From the NCBI GenBank assembly GCA_040878185.1, contig JBBDMS010000046.1, positions 13,556-77,555 on the forward strand: a stretch of 64,000 bases of DNA, read 5' to 3'. The translations under genes were made by a program, and so were the position numbers. Source of the DNA: JAWXBK01 sp040878185 (lineage in GTDB: Bacteria; Pseudomonadota; Alphaproteobacteria; Dongiales; Dongiaceae). Below are positions 16,163 to 24,990 of the stretch, piece by piece (position 1 is the first letter of the stretch; each line of letters starts with the position of its first letter). The notes beneath the pieces were generated by a model. That model had not been told where the DNA came from. It saw only the letters and a list, made by a program, of their open reading frames with translations, and did not search any database.

Positions 16163-18859
16163 CTACTCATTCCTCAGATACGGCGCCGCTTTCGTCCCCA
16201 AAACCCGCCACGTCCCGAGAAATCCCAGCACCATCGCCGCCAGTGTGCCGCCGACCACGATCGCGAGCGCGATCGCCGGATCGAAGCTCCAGGGCGTTTC
16301 GAGCAGGAACGTGACCAGCGCCCACGCCGCCACATGGCCGAGCAGGAGTGCGAGGAGTGCGGCCGCAATCCCGAGCAGCCCGTATTCGATCGTGAAGCTC
16401 TTCGCGATGTCGCGCCGCGTCGCACCGAGAACCTTCAGCACCACCGCATCGTAACGCCGCCGGTGCGTCTGCGCCGCGATCGCGGCCGCGAGCACGAACA
16501 GGCTCGCAGCCAAGGTCACCATCGCCGCGAGCGAGATCGCGGTGCCGAGCCCCTCGATGATCGAGGCGACGGCCTGGATCGCATCCTTGACGCGGATCGC
16601 CGACACGTTCGGGAACCGGTCGGTCACCGCGCGCTGGAGCGCGATCTCCTGCGCCTCGATCGCCTGCGCGGTTAACGCTCCCGCCGCGTCCGTGCTGTCC
16701 ATCTGTGCCGTCGCGATATGCATCGAAGGCGCGCCCGCGAGCGCGCCCGGCGAAAACACGAACACGAAATTGATGTCGAGCCGGGTCCAGTCGACGATGC
16801 GCAGATTGGCGATGGTCGCTTCGATCGGCCGGCCGAGCACATTGACCGTGATCGTGTCGCCGGGTTCGAGCGCAAGCCCCTCGCCGACGCCGGATTCGAT
16901 CGAGACCAGATTCGGACCCGCATAGTCCGCGGGCCACCATTCGCCGCTGAGGAGTTCGCTGTCCGCCGGCGGCGTTGCGGTCCAGGTGACGCCGCGATCG
17001 CCGCGCAGCGCCCAGGCCGCGCCCTCGCCGGGCTCGATCCGATCGGCCGGCACACCGTCGACCGCGGTGATGCGCCCGCGCAGCATCGGCTCCTGCTCGA
17101 CATGAGAGACGCCGGGAAAATCCGAGACGAGGGTTTCGAATTCGGCGATCTGCGTGCCCTGTATGTCGATGAAATAGAAGGCGGGCGCCTCGGCCGGGAT
17201 CGAGCGCACCAGCTCGCGTTCGAGATTGGCCTGCACCAGCGCGACCATCACGAGGACGGTGAGGCCGAGGCCGAGCGACAAGAGTGCGCTCGTCGTCGGC
17301 GCGCCGGGCCGTCCGATATTCGCGAGCGCGAGCCGCATGATCGGCCCCCATCTTGTACCCGGATGCGCGGCCGTCTTGTCCGCGCGCTGCCCCTCGTTCG
17401 CGCTCAGTCGCCGCGTCAGATATTTGAGGCCGCGCGCCGCGAGATGAAAGAGGAAGAAGGCGACGATCGTGCCGGCGGCAAACCACAAGGTCAGCATCCG
17501 GTCGCCCGCCGTCAGCGTCGCGAGCAGCACGAGCGCTGCGACGATCGCACCGAGAAGCAGCAGGTCGAAGGCGGCCGGCTTCGCTTCCATGCGCTGCACC
17601 AGATCGCGGAAGAGCGTGCCGGGCGGCACCGCACGAACGCGGATCAGCGGAAAGAGCGAGAACGCGATCGCGACCAGAAAGCCGCAGCCGGCGGCAAGCA
17701 GCAACGGTTCGGCATAGATCGCCGGATCGAGCGCGAGCGCATAGCGGTCGCCGAGCGGTGCCGCGATCGCAAAGGGCACGATGGCACCGATCGCAAGCCC
17801 GATCGCAATCCCGATCAGCGCCATCACCGCGACCAGCAGGAGATAGATGCGATAGATCAGCGTCTGCGAGGCGCCGAGGCATTTCAGCGTCGCGACGGTC
17901 GCGATCTTGCCGTCGAGCCAGGCGCGCACCGCATTGCCGACGCCCACGCCGCCGACCAGCAGGGTCGATAGCCCGACCAATGTCAGATAGGTCGCGGTGC
18001 GGTCGATGAAACGCTGGATCGAGGGTGCGGCTTCGTCGAGCCCGCGCACGCGCCACAGCGCATCGGGAAAATTCGCCTTGCTCGCCTCGACCACGCCGAC
18101 GGGATCCGTGCCGGGCGGCAAAGCGAGGCGATAGTGATACTGGATCAGGCTTCCTTCCTGCACGAGCCCGGTTTCCTCGAGGCTCGCATTCGCGATCATC
18201 AGACGTGGCCCGAGAATGAAGACCGAGGCGCCACGATCGGGCTCGCGCTCGATGACGCCACGCAGTTCGTACTCGACCGTGCCGATCGAGACGCTCTGGC
18301 CGATCGCAAGGCCGAGCCGGTCGACCAGCGCGCGTTCCGCGACGGCGCCCCAGCGTCCGTTCTGCTGGCCGAGTGCCGTTTGCAGATCGAGCAGCGGATC
18401 GAGCCTCGCTGCGCCATAGAGCGGATAGAGCGCGTCGACCGCCTTCAGTTCGACCAGCGTGCGGTTGCCGTCGGATGCGCGGGCCATCGCGCGCATGTCG
18501 CGCGTTTCCGAGACAGTTCCCTGCGCGCGGAGAAAATCCTGCTGCGCCGGATCAATCGGCTGATAGAGCAGGCGGAATTCGAGGTCGCCGCCGAGCAGCC
18601 CCTTCGCGTCGCGCTCGAGCCCGCCGAGCGCGGATGCCGTCACCGAACCGACCGCGGCGATGATCGCAACGCCGAGCGCGAGGCAGAGCAGGAACAGGCG
18701 AAAGCCCTTGATCCCGCCGCGCAGCTCGCGCCGCGCAAATTTGAGCGCGAGCGCCCAGCCGCCCGCATCGGGCGCCGCGCTGCCGGTCGCGGATGCGCCG
18801 GCCGCGATCGCGTCAGCGCGTGCCATGCGGTCTCGCCCGGCCATTCTCTTCTCGGCCAT
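16163..18859 (-). CDS. ybbP: FtsX-like ABC transporter permease (YbbP type)
   Basis: About 898 residues from the ATG at 18859; 18844 and 18826 are alternatives. An N-terminal helix (FRLFLLCLALGVAIIAAVGSV) is followed by a large periplasmic domain, then helices in the 300-480 region, a second FtsX core near GAPTTSALLSLGLGLTVLVM, another periplasmic part, and a final FtsX block (AAMVTLAASLFVLAAAIAAQ ... RYDAVVLKVLGATRRDIAKS). This double-FtsX layout is typical of YbbP. With the ATPase YbbA it forms a MacB-superfamily complex, role unsettled. The frame upstream of 18859 runs into a repeat and encodes a spurious proline-rich leader. Confidence 0.9.
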   Translation of the reverse strand: MAEKRMAGRDRMARADAIAAGASATGSAAPDAGGWALALKFARRELRGGIKGFRLFLLCLALGVAIIAAVGSVTASALGGLERDAKGLLGGDLEFRLLYQPIDPAQQDFLRAQGTVSETRDMRAMARASDGNRTLVELKAVDALYPLYGAARLDPLLDLQTALGQQNGRWGAVAERALVDRLGLAIGQSVSIGTVEYELRGVIEREPDRGASVFILGPRLMIANASLEETGLVQEGSLIQYHYRLALPPGTDPVGVVEASKANFPDALWRVRGLDEAAPSIQRFIDRTATYLTLVGLSTLLVGGVGVGNAVRAWLDGKIATVATLKCLGASQTLIYRIYLLLVAVMALIGIAIGLAIGAIVPFAIAAPLGDRYALALDPAIYAEPLLLAAGCGFLVAIAFSLFPLIRVRAVPPGTLFRDLVQRMEAKPAAFDLLLLGAIVAALVLLATLTAGDRMLTLWFAAGTIVAFFLFHLAARGLKYLTRRLSANEGQRADKTAAHPGTRWGPIMRLALANIGRPGAPTTSALLSLGLGLTVLVMVALVQANLERELVRSIPAEAPAFYFIDIQGTQIAEFETLVSDFPGVSHVEQEPMLRGRITAVDGVPADRIEPGEGAAWALRGDRGVTWTATPPADSELLSGEWWPADYAGPNLVSIESGVGEGLALEPGDTITVNVLGRPIEATIANLRIVDWTRLDINFVFVFSPGALAGAPSMHIATAQMDSTDAAGALTAQAIEAQEIALQRAVTDRFPNVSAIRVKDAIQAVASIIEGLGTAISLAAMVTLAASLFVLAAAIAAQTHRRRYDAVVLKVLGATRRDIAKSFTIEYGLLGIAAALLALLLGHVAAWALVTFLLETPWSFDPAIALAIVVGGTLAAMVLGFLGTWRVLGTKAAPYLRNE

Positions 18860-18861
18860 TC

Positions 18862-18900
18862 CCTCCCCCCTTGCGGGGGAGGGTGAGGGTGGGGGGTAAC
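18862..18900. repeat. GC-rich inverted repeat between ybbP and ybbA
   Basis: ccctccccccttgcgggggagggtgagg-type arms form a strong hairpin immediately upstream of the likely ybbP start. It overlaps or crowds the ybbP ribosome-binding region and may attenuate ybbP relative to ybbA. Same family as 14942-14980. Confidence 0.75.
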
Positions 18901-18969
18901 GTTCCACCACAGAGACACAGAGGAAGATGAGAACGAATTGTTTGCAACGCCTGCATCATTTCCTCAGAC

Positions 18970-18996
18970 CTCATGGTGAGCCTGTCGAACCATGAG
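18970..18996. repeat. Palindromic GAGCCTGTCGAA element overlapping the ybbA 3' end
   Basis: Inverted arms CTCATGG and CCATGAG around tgagcctgtcgaa. The element provides the last residues (SSPHGSTGS) and the stop of the ybbA reading frame, so the element has become part of the coding sequence. Confidence 0.85.
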
Positions 18997-19735
18997 GCGA
19001 CGACATCGGCGTGCGCATGTCCGGCAGGTTCGTTGCGGGCGCGGCAACCCGCGCCGCATCGCTCGCAATCTCCGCATCGGCGACGATCCGCCCGTCGCGC
19101 ATCGCGAGCTGGCGCGAACAGCGGCTCGCCAGCGCGCGCTCATGCGTGATGAGGAGGAGCGTGCTGCCATGTTCCTTCTGGCGCTGGAAGAGCAGGTCTA
19201 TGACCTGTTGGCCGGTCTCGATGTCGAGATTGCCGGTCGGTTCATCCGCGAGAAGCAAAGCCGGCGAAATCGCAAACGCACGCGCGAGCGCCACGCGCTG
19301 CTGCTCGCCGCCGGAAAGCTGCGCCGGGTAATGGCCGATGCGATGGCCGAGCCCGACCGCGTCGAGCTCGATCCGCGCGCGCTCGAACGCATCGCGCCTT
19401 CCGGCGAATTCGAGCGGCACCGCCACATTCTCGAGCGCGGTCATGGTCGGGATCAGATGGAAGGACTGGAACACGATGCCGATCCGCGCGCGGCGGAAGG
19501 CGGCGAGCTGGTCCTCGCTCAAGGGACCCAGATCGGTGCCGGCGATCGAAACCCGGCCTTTGGTCGGCCGTTCGAGCCCGGCCGCGATCATCAGGAGGCT
19601 GGTCTTCCCGCTGCCGGATGGGCCGATCAGGCTCACCGTCTCGCCGCGGCCGATCGCCAGACTTATTCCGCGCAGGATGTTGACCGGGCCGGCAGCGCCA
19701 ACCAGTTTAAGTTCGATGTCGCTGAGTTCGATCAT
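18971..19735 (-). CDS. ybbA: ABC transporter ATP-binding protein (YbbA/LolD type)
   Basis: 254 residues. Walker A GPSGSGKTSL (about 40-49), Q-loop VFQSFHLIPTMTALENV, signature LSGGEQQRVALARA, Walker B LLLADEPTGNLD and switch LLITHE are all intact. It energises the permease encoded 111 bases downstream. The C-terminal tail beyond the family's usual end (from about residue 220) is low-complexity, and its last about ten residues come from a dispersed repeat. Divergent from the TesA-like esterase, the same arrangement as tesA/ybbAP in gammaproteobacteria. Confidence 0.94.
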   Translation of the reverse strand: MIELSDIELKLVGAAGPVNILRGISLAIGRGETVSLIGPSGSGKTSLLMIAAGLERPTKGRVSIAGTDLGPLSEDQLAAFRRARIGIVFQSFHLIPTMTALENVAVPLEFAGRRDAFERARIELDAVGLGHRIGHYPAQLSGGEQQRVALARAFAISPALLLADEPTGNLDIETGQQVIDLLFQRQKEHGSTLLLITHERALASRCSRQLAMRDGRIVADAEIASDAARVAAPATNLPDMRTPMSSPHGSTGSP

Positions 19736-19853
19736 GCCTGCCTCGATGGGGGCTGCGGACGGGGCTCAGGCCCCGATCTCGGGAAATAATGGCCGGTCCG
19801 GCCTGCGAAGGCCCCTCTGTGTCCGCCGCTCGGGATATGGCGCCCGACGCTGC

Positions 19854-20738
19854 ATGTTCAACGCGGCTGCACGGTATTTTCTCAGGTTCGGCCAGCAAAT
19901 CGGCCAGCAATTCCTGAAACAAATCGGCGCCCTTCTGCTGCTCGTCGGCCTCGTGCATTCGACCATGGCATTCGGGCAGGATTCGGGCGAGGCGCAATCG
20001 GGCGGCCAGGAAACGGGCGAGGCGCAATCGGGCGAGGCTCGATCCGGCGAAATCCGCATCCTCGCCTTCGGTGCCTCGATCGTGGAGGGCTACGGCCTGC
20101 CGGCCGCCGACAGCCTGCCGGTCCGGCTCGAGGCGGCGCTCGATGCGCAGGGCTTCGATGCGACGGTCGTGAATGCCGGTGTCTCCGGGGATACCACGGC
20201 GGCGGGTCTCTCGCGGCTCGCCTGGACGCTCGGCGAACCCTACGATCTCGCGATCCTCGCGCTCGGTTCGAACGACATGTTGCGCGCGGTCGAGCCGGCC
20301 GAAACCCGCGCCAATCTCGATGCGATGCTGACGCAGTTCACGCAAGCCGGCCTGCCGGTGCTGCTGGTCGGCATGTACGCGCCGCGCAATCTCGGTGCCG
20401 ATTATGTCGCCGAGTTCGATGCGATCTATCCCGAGCTCGCCGAAGAACATGGCGTCGCGCTGATGCCGTTTCTGCTCGAAGGCGTGGCGCTCGATCCCGC
20501 GCTCAACCAGGCCGACGGCATCCATCCCAATGCCGCGGGTGTCGCGGTCATCGTCGAAACGATGCTGCCTTTTCTTCAGCCGCTCGCCGAACAGGCGGTC
20601 GCCGCAAAAGGCGCCGCAGGGAGCGCCGATTCGACCGACGGTTCCGCCGCGCAGGAATCGTCGTTGCCGGCTGCCGAAGCGGACGAACCGCCCCGGGACG
20701 AGCCGCCCGAGCCCGGCCTCGAACGCGCGAACGACTAG
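19854..20738 (+). CDS. tesA: SGNH-family arylesterase / lysophospholipase (TesA-like)
   Basis: 294 residues from the ATG at 19854. A signal peptide (IGALLLLVGLVHSTMAFG) points to the periplasm. SGNH blocks: block I ILAFGASIVEGYGLP (Ser about 73), the NAGVSGDTTAAG block with the Gly, GSNDML (Asn about 139), and DGIHPN with the catalytic Asp and His (about 221-224). Block I reads G-A-S rather than the usual G-D-S. Between signal and domain lie five in-frame 5-residue repeats (SGEAQ type). The C-terminal about 45 residues are Ser/Ala/Pro/Glu-rich and probably disordered. It hydrolyses short acyl or aryl esters, or acyl-CoA, by family knowledge. Confidence 0.88.
   Translation: MFNAAARYFLRFGQQIGQQFLKQIGALLLLVGLVHSTMAFGQDSGEAQSGGQETGEAQSGEARSGEIRILAFGASIVEGYGLPAADSLPVRLEAALDAQGFDATVVNAGVSGDTTAAGLSRLAWTLGEPYDLAILALGSNDMLRAVEPAETRANLDAMLTQFTQAGLPVLLVGMYAPRNLGADYVAEFDAIYPELAEEHGVALMPFLLEGVALDPALNQADGIHPNAAGVAVIVETMLPFLQPLAEQAVAAKGAAGSADSTDGSAAQESSLPAAEADEPPRDEPPEPGLERAND
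19983..20057. repeat. Five 15-bp units in the TesA-like gene
   Basis: Five consecutive 15-bp units encode SGEAQ-SGGQE-TGEAQ-SGEAR-SGEIR. Units 1, 3 and 4 share the core gggcgaggc. They sit exactly at the linker between signal peptide and catalytic domain, in frame. Confidence 0.9.
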
Positions 20739-20746
20739 GCAAGATT

Positions 20747-21886
20747 GTGACCGCATTCCGCGCCGCGCATTCCAGCCACGTCGAACCGAAGCAGGCGGTC
20801 GCGCAATGTCTCGCAGCGCTCGGCCGCAATGACGGCTGCAATCTCGGTTTCGTCTATGCGACGGATTATCTCGCCGCGTCCCTGCCGCAGATCGTTGCGA
20901 CGCTGCGCGCCGAAACCGGCATCGCCGACTGGACTGGCACGGCCGGGCTCGGCGTCTTGGCGAACGGCCGCGATTCCAGCGGTGTCGAAGACGGCGTCGA
21001 GTATTTCGACCGGCCGGGCCTCGCCGTCATGCTGGCGTCATTGCCGGCGGGCAAGCATCTTCTGTTCGAGCCGGTGCATGGCGGCATGCCGCCCTTCGAG
21101 CGCGCGCACCGGTCCTGGCTCGAACGCAACCTGCCCTTGTTCGGCGTCGTCCATGCCGATCCGCGCAATCCGCATTCGGCCGAGATCATCGCCGATCTTT
21201 CGGCTGCGACCGGCGCCTTTCTGGTCGGCGGTCTGACCGCCTCGCGCGATGCGTTTCCGCAGGTGACGAGCAGCATCGTCGAGGGCGGCGTCTCCGGTGT
21301 GCTGTTCGCGGCCGGCACCGACGTCGCGACCGGTCTCACCCAGGGCTGCAGCCCGCTCGGCCTCGTGCACGAGATCACCGATGCCGAAGACAATGTGGTG
21401 AAGACGCTCGACGGCGAGCCGGCGCTCGCGGTCTACGAGAAAGCGATCGGCGAGATCCTGGCGCGCGATCTGCGCCGCGCGATCACCCTCGTGCATGCGG
21501 CGCTGCCTGTCACCGGCTCCGACACGGGCGACTATCTCGTGCGCAACATCGTGGGCATCGATCCCGCGCGCGGCTGGATTGCGATCGGCGACGAGGTCGC
21601 GACCGGCGGCCGCCTCGTCTTCGTGCGCCGCGATCCGGCCGCCGCGCGCGAGGACATGACGCGTATGCTCGGGCGCCTCACCGCGCGCATGAAGGAACCG
21701 CCCAAGGGCGCGCTCTATCACGCCTGCGTCGCGCGCGGCCGGCATATGTTTGGCGAGGACGGGGCCGAGATCGCGATGATTCGCGAATCGCTGGGCGATA
21801 TTCCGCTGGTCGGTTTCTTCGCCAACGGCGAGATTTGCCATAACCGTCTTTACGGCTATACCGGCGTGCTCTCGCTGTTCTTCTGA
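20747..21886 (+). CDS. FIST-domain sensory protein
   Basis: 379 residues starting at a GTG, 8 bases after the TesA-like stop. The FIST N region runs to about 220 (NDGCNLGFVYATDYL, WTGTAGLGVLANG, AFLVGGLTASRD, GVSGVLFAAG) and is followed by the FIST C region with the closing GALYHACVARGRHMFG and the signature PLVGFFANGEICHNRLYGYT. FIST proteins are cytoplasmic ligand sensors thought to bind small molecules such as amino acids; here no output domain is attached. Probably in one transcript with the esterase. Confidence 0.92.
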   Translation: MTAFRAAHSSHVEPKQAVAQCLAALGRNDGCNLGFVYATDYLAASLPQIVATLRAETGIADWTGTAGLGVLANGRDSSGVEDGVEYFDRPGLAVMLASLPAGKHLLFEPVHGGMPPFERAHRSWLERNLPLFGVVHADPRNPHSAEIIADLSAATGAFLVGGLTASRDAFPQVTSSIVEGGVSGVLFAAGTDVATGLTQGCSPLGLVHEITDAEDNVVKTLDGEPALAVYEKAIGEILARDLRRAITLVHAALPVTGSDTGDYLVRNIVGIDPARGWIAIGDEVATGGRLVFVRRDPAAAREDMTRMLGRLTARMKEPPKGALYHACVARGRHMFGEDGAEIAMIRESLGDIPLVGFFANGEICHNRLYGYTGVLSLFF

Positions 21887-21991
21887 TCCGCGATTCGGTC
21901 CTCTTCCGCAATCCGGTCTTCTCGAATCGGCGATCCAACCGGCCCGCGCGGCGCTGGAAGATTATGTGCAGGTTTTCATACGGAGTTGTGC

Positions 21992-23032
21992 ATGGACTAT
22001 CGGCAACTGGGCAGAACCGACATCACAGTGAGTGCGATCTGCCTCGGCTCGATGACCTGGGGCGAGCAGAACAGCGAAGGGGAAGGCCATCGCCAACTCG
22101 ATTTCGCGGTCGATAAGGGCGTCAATTTCATCGATACAGCCGAGATGTATCCGTCTCCGCCGCGCGCCGAGACCTATGGCCGCACCGAAGAAATCATCGG
22201 GAGCTGGTTGCGCGTGCGCGGCAACCGCGATCGCGTCGTCATCGCAACGAAACCGGCCGGGCCCGACGAACGTCTTACGTATGTGCGCGAAGGCAAGCCC
22301 CGGCTCGACTACGACCAGATGAGCCGCGCGCTCGATGCGTCGCTGGCGCGCCTCGGCACCGACTATGTCGATCTCTACCAGTTGCACTGGCCGGAGCGGC
22401 CGGCCAATCGCTTCGGCCGGCTCGGCTTTGAGGTCGAGGCGGGCGACGACGGCATATCGCTCGAGGAAACGCTGGACGCGCTCGGCCGGCTCGTCGCGAG
22501 CGGCAAAACGCGCCATGTCGGCATCTCGAACGAGACGCCCTGGGGCGCGATGCGGCTGCTCGCGCTCGCCGATGCGGGCAAGGGGCCGCGCATCGTCTCG
22601 ATCCAGAATCCTTACAGCCTGCTCAATCGCAGTTTCGAGGTGGGCTTGGCCGAGGTTGCGATTCGCGAGCAGGTCGGGCTCCTGCCTTATTCGCCGCTGG
22701 CGATGGGCACGTTGAGCGGCAAGTATCTCGGCGGCGCCATGCCCGAGGGCGCGCGGCTCTCGCGCTGGCGGCATTACAAGCGCTACCGCACCCCGGCGGC
22801 GCAGGCCGCGACCGCCGCCTATGTCGACATCGCGCGCCAGAACAAGCTCGACCCGGTGCAGATGGCACTCGCCTATGTGACGCAGCGGCCGTTCGTGACC
22901 GCGACCATTATCGGCGCCACGACGATGGCCCAGCTCGAGACCGATATTGCCGCCGCCGACCTCGTTCTGTCGGACAAAATCAGGGCCGATATCGAAGCGG
23001 TGCACCGGCTCTATACCTATCCGGCGCCCTGA
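21992..23032 (+). CDS. NADP(H)-dependent aldo/keto reductase (Tas-like)
   Basis: 346 residues from the ATG at 21992, chosen because CGGAG lies 6 bases upstream; TTG at 21986 is open but less likely. (alpha/beta)8-barrel oxidoreductase with the catalytic tetrad visible: Asp and Tyr in FIDTAEMYP, Lys in VVIATKPAG, His in DLYQLHWPER. Further AKR signatures are LGRTDITVSAICLGSMTWG, GISNETPWGAMRL, and the NADP-binding TATIIGATTMAQLE. The Tas-type insertion (PANRFGRLGFEVEAG) is present. Physiological substrate unknown. Confidence 0.9.
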   Translation: MDYRQLGRTDITVSAICLGSMTWGEQNSEGEGHRQLDFAVDKGVNFIDTAEMYPSPPRAETYGRTEEIIGSWLRVRGNRDRVVIATKPAGPDERLTYVREGKPRLDYDQMSRALDASLARLGTDYVDLYQLHWPERPANRFGRLGFEVEAGDDGISLEETLDALGRLVASGKTRHVGISNETPWGAMRLLALADAGKGPRIVSIQNPYSLLNRSFEVGLAEVAIREQVGLLPYSPLAMGTLSGKYLGGAMPEGARLSRWRHYKRYRTPAAQAATAAYVDIARQNKLDPVQMALAYVTQRPFVTATIIGATTMAQLETDIAAADLVLSDKIRADIEAVHRLYTYPAP

Positions 23033-23093
23033 CCTATATAGGGATTCCTGTTCCCGGCCACGATTTCTTGCCAGCGGGGAGGGCGCTCGCACC

Positions 23094-23642
23094 ATGCGGA
23101 TGTTCGTCGCGCTCCCGGTTCCCGAGCGGACCCGCGAAGAGCTCACCTATCTCTGTTGCGGCCTGCCCGGCGCGCGCTGGGTTCACGCGGATAATTTCCA
23201 CATCACGCTGCGTTTTCTCGGCGAGATCGATGGCGGCACGGCCGAGGATATCGATGCGGCGCTCGCCGGTATTCACGCGCCGGAATTCGACATCGAGATC
23301 GCCGATGTCGGCTGTTTCGCCAACGGCCGCAACGTGCGCTCGGTCTGGGCCGGGGTGAAACCGGGCCCGGCGCTCGCCCATCTGCACGACAAGGTCGAAT
23401 CGGCCGTGGTCCGCGCCGGCCTCGATCCGGACGGCAAGAAATTCACGCCGCACGTCACGCTGACGCGCACCAAGGTTTCGCTCGGCGATGCGCGCGCCTG
23501 GCTCGTCCGAAACAGCCTGTTCCGCGCTATTCCGTTCGAGGCGACGCATTTCACCTTGTTCCGCAGCTTCATCGGCGGCGAAGGCGCGATCTACCGCGCC
23601 GAGAGCGAATACGCGCTGGACATGGTGCGCGACGTCGCATGA
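23094..23642 (+). CDS. thpR: RNA 2',3'-cyclic phosphodiesterase (2'-5' RNA ligase family)
   Basis: 182 residues. The two H-x-T-x motifs of the 2H phosphoesterase fold are present: FHITLRFLG (about 35-43) and PHVTLTR (about 119-125). The N terminus MRMFVALPVPE is typical. It opens 2',3'-cyclic phosphates at RNA ends. GGGGAGGG lies about 8 bases before the ATG. The stop overlaps the next gene's ATG (ATGA at 23639), so translation is coupled to the sirtuin. Confidence 0.93.
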   Translation: MRMFVALPVPERTREELTYLCCGLPGARWVHADNFHITLRFLGEIDGGTAEDIDAALAGIHAPEFDIEIADVGCFANGRNVRSVWAGVKPGPALAHLHDKVESAVVRAGLDPDGKKFTPHVTLTRTKVSLGDARAWLVRNSLFRAIPFEATHFTLFRSFIGGEGAIYRAESEYALDMVRDVA

Positions 23643-24397
23643 CGACCATGAAATTGGGTTTTCGTCCGGTCGGCGACGAGAAGATCGTCGTGCTGACCGG
23701 CGCCGGCATCTCGAAGGAATCCGGCCTGTCCACCTTTCGCGACGAAGACGGGATCTGGGCGACGATAACGCCGGACGATGTGGCGACGCCCGAAGCGTTC
23801 GAGCGCAACCCGGTCCTGGTCCATGATTTCTACAATGCGCGGCGGCGCCATCTTCTCGGCGGCGAGGTTCAGCCGAATGCCGCCCATGCGGCGCTGGCGC
23901 AGCTCGAAGCCGAATGGCCGAACGAGGTTCTGATCGTCACGCAGAATATCGACGATCTGCACGAACGCGCCGGCTCGCGCAATCTCGTGCACATGCATGG
24001 CGAAATCCTGCGCACGCGCTGTCTTGCCTGCGAGCATATCGGCGAATGGCGCGACGATCTCTCGATCGATCTCGCTTGTCCGAATTGCGGTGTGCGCGGC
24101 AGCTTGCGACCGCATGTGGTCTGGTTCGGCGAGTATCCCTTCGATATGGACCGGATCTATGAAGCGCTCGGGCAATGCGGCCTGTTCGTCTCGATCGGCA
24201 CATCGGGCCATGTCTATCCGGCCGCTTCCTTCGTCGAGATCGTGCGCGATTTTGCCGGCGCACATACCGTCGAGCTCAATCTCGAAGCCTCCGAGCGGCG
24301 CAGCCATTTTGCGACGGCGATCGACGGGCCCGCGAGCGAGACCGTGCCGGCCTTCGTTGCATCGCTGCTCGAAGCCCATCGCGCGATTCGGCGATGA
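23639..24397 (+). CDS. cobB: NAD-dependent protein deacylase, sirtuin family
   Basis: 252 residues. NAD-binding GAGISKESGLSTFRD (about 21-35), TQNIDDLHERAG, the catalytic His in HMHGE, a zinc ribbon C-x2-C ... C-x2-C (CLAC, CPNC), and the C-terminal GTSGHVYPAA. The FYNARRRHLL segment carries the Tyr and Arg that allow desuccinylation in class III sirtuins such as E. coli CobB. Removes acyl groups from lysines in the cytosol. It overlaps thpR by four bases and its stop overlaps the next ATG (ATGA at 24394). Confidence 0.94.
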   Translation: MTTMKLGFRPVGDEKIVVLTGAGISKESGLSTFRDEDGIWATITPDDVATPEAFERNPVLVHDFYNARRRHLLGGEVQPNAAHAALAQLEAEWPNEVLIVTQNIDDLHERAGSRNLVHMHGEILRTRCLACEHIGEWRDDLSIDLACPNCGVRGSLRPHVVWFGEYPFDMDRIYEALGQCGLFVSIGTSGHVYPAASFVEIVRDFAGAHTVELNLEASERRSHFATAIDGPASETVPAFVASLLEAHRAIRR

Positions 24398-24984
24398 CAA
24401 GGCGGCTCGCCGACGCCGCGCGTGCGGCGCGCGCCTGTGCGATCTGCGCCGACCATCTGCCGCTCGGTCCGCGCCCGGTCTTCCGCGTGTCGGCGAGCGC
24501 AAGGCTGCTGATCGTCGGTCAGGCGCCGGGCACGAAGGTGCATGAGAGCGGCATTCCCTGGAACGATGCGAGCGGCGAAAGGCTGCGCGACTGGTTGCGC
24601 CTCGATCGGGAGCGCTTCTACGACGAAAGCCGGGTCGCGATCGTGCCGATGGGCTTCTGCTATCCCGGCACCGATTCGCGCGGCGGCGATCTGCCGCCAC
24701 GAAAGGAATGCGCGCCCGCCTGGCATCCGACGCTTCTCGCGCTGATGCCGGCGATCGAGCTCACATTGCTGGTCGGATCCTATGCGCAAATGCGCTATCT
24801 CGGGGCGGCGCGCAAGGCGACGCTGACCGAGACGGTGCGGGAATTTCGCGATTACACGCCGCGTTATTTGCCGCTGCCGCATCCTTCCTGGCGCAACACG
24901 GGCTGGCTGAAGCGCAATCCCTGGTTTGAGACGGAACTGCTGCCTTATCTGCGCCGCCGCGTCGCAATGGTGCTGCGGGATTAA
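24394..24984 (+). CDS. Uracil-DNA glycosylase superfamily protein
   Basis: 196 residues. The motif VGQAPGTKVHESGIPWNDAS carries the UDG-superfamily active-site loop, and LPHPSWRNTGWLKRNPWFE carries the C-terminal HPS motif. The N-terminal CAICADHLPLGPRP has one C-x2-C pair; I do not see the four-Cys iron-sulfur set of family 4/5 enzymes. Activity on uracil is not proven by sequence; some members of this subgroup may act on other substrates. It overlaps the sirtuin by four bases, forming a translationally coupled trio. Confidence 0.87.
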   Translation: MTRRLADAARAARACAICADHLPLGPRPVFRVSASARLLIVGQAPGTKVHESGIPWNDASGERLRDWLRLDRERFYDESRVAIVPMGFCYPGTDSRGGDLPPRKECAPAWHPTLLALMPAIELTLLVGSYAQMRYLGAARKATLTETVREFRDYTPRYLPLPHPSWRNTGWLKRNPWFETELLPYLRRRVAMVLRD

Positions 24985-24990
24985 ACCGCC

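Noticed and set aside
16163..18910. Start of ybbP at 18910
   Set aside because: The first 17 residues would be encoded by a dispersed GC-rich repeat and are proline-rich; ATGs from 18859 on are more plausible.
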